Assembly: GCF_003114835.2 (NCBI RefSeq) | Contig: NZ_AP025028.1 | Span: forward strand, 2,384,001-2,448,000 | DNA: 64,000 nucleotides | Source of the DNA: Leptospira kobayashii | Lineage (GTDB): Bacteria > Spirochaetota > Leptospiria > Leptospirales > Leptospiraceae | Direction of reading: 5' to 3' | Part shown: positions 63,750-64,000 of the stretch, piece after piece | Layout of the letters: each line of letters opens with the position of its first letter | Numbering within the stretch: position 1 is the stretch's first letter | Program-made: the position numbers and the translations under genes | The notes under the pieces: model-generated | The model's database searches: none | What the model was told of the DNA's origin: nothing | What the model saw: the letters and a program-made list of their open reading frames with translations, nothing else

Positions 63750-63765
63750 AGTCAAGGAGAAACAT

Positions 63766-64000
63766 ATGAAACAAAAAATATCTTCCCGACTCTCTAAGAA
63801 AAAATCCCCAAGAAAGTTCACTCCTAAACTGGAAGCCCAGGCTCAGATCATGGACGCCGCAGAAATTTTATTCTATAAGGAAGGGGCACGCATGATAGGT
63901 GTCGATGCGGTAGTCAAATTGGCGGGAGTCAATAAGATGTCTCTTTACAGACAATTCGAATCCAAGGATGCTTTGTTATTGGAATACCTGAAACGAAGGG
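63766..64000 (+). CDS. TetR-family transcriptional regulator (cut by window edge)
   Basis: The first 78 residues are visible and the frame is open at the window end. After a basic leader (SRLSKKKSPRKF) comes AQIMDAAEILFYKEGARMIGVDAVVKLAGVNKMSLYRQFESKDALLLEYL, the TetR DNA-binding domain with the recognition helix KMSLYRQF. AGGAG lies 6 nt before the ATG. It probably represses the divergent MFS transporter. Confidence 0.9.
   Translation, partial: MKQKISSRLSKKKSPRKFTPKLEAQAQIMDAAEILFYKEGARMIGVDAVVKLAGVNKMSLYRQFESKDALLLEYLKRR

Overview
The window looks like the chromosome of a Leptospira-type spirochaete. GC content is moderate, lipoprotein signals are loose, and positions 42393-45059 carry the divergent perR / ankB-katE arrangement known from Leptospira, with a PerR-like protein that contains no cysteine. 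A MarR-type regulator of the exopolysaccharide-associated kind and a methyltransferase domain resembling the Leptospira-named TIGR04325 family fit this too. I cannot name the species. No rRNA, tRNA, CRISPR array or insertion sequence is visible.

Positions 1-39550 are one very long surface-polysaccharide (O-antigen) locus, transcribed entirely on the minus strand, so it reads from right to left. From its 5' end it contains: rmlA-rmlC-rmlD, a polyprenyl-phosphate-type glycosyltransferase and rmlB (dTDP-L-rhamnose); a two-gene toxin-antitoxin-like module; a MarR-like regulator preceded by two palindromes; a GDP-L-fucose synthase; the ABC exporter permease (wzm); and a pseudaminic-acid-type block (pseB-pseC-pseF-pseG-flavoprotein-pseI-formyltransferase-aminotransferase-wbqC) with no recognisable pseH acetyltransferase. 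It continues with a methyltransferase, a PIG-L deacetylase, the exporter ATPase (wzt), a PhyH-FkbM fusion, glycosyltransferases and methyltransferases, and a second dTDP-sugar block (3,4-ketoisomerase, 2,3-dehydratase, Gfo/Idh reductase, aminotransferase). It ends with glycosyltransferases, two large polytopic membrane proteins and a NUDIX hydrolase cut by the window edge. Genes are packed with 1-30 bp overlaps, many of the ATGA type. The logic is an ABC-transporter-dependent O-antigen: nucleotide sugars are made in the cytoplasm, assembled on a lipid carrier by many transferases, capped or methylated, and exported by Wzm/Wzt.

Positions 39729-46141 are a chromosomal backbone: purU, a palindrome-rich spacer, a GXWXG/DUF4334 protein, a methyltransferase, the catalase-ankyrin operon facing perR across two near-identical 17-bp operators, and a membrane protein. 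A GC-rich repeat occurs twice here (about 40811-40875 and 45117-45190).

Positions 46328-64000 are housekeeping and accessory genes: a beta-propeller esterase/lactonase-like protein and an M24 peptidase facing a TetR regulator; a membrane chemoreceptor; an acyltransferase; a nitroreductase-ArsR-luciferase-like-DJ-1-PhyH run; gamma-glutamyltransferase; a DUF1801 protein; a YndJ-like membrane protein; two tiny genes; an acyl-CoA dehydrogenase; and an MFS transporter facing a TetR regulator (cut by the right edge) across two operator-like palindromes.
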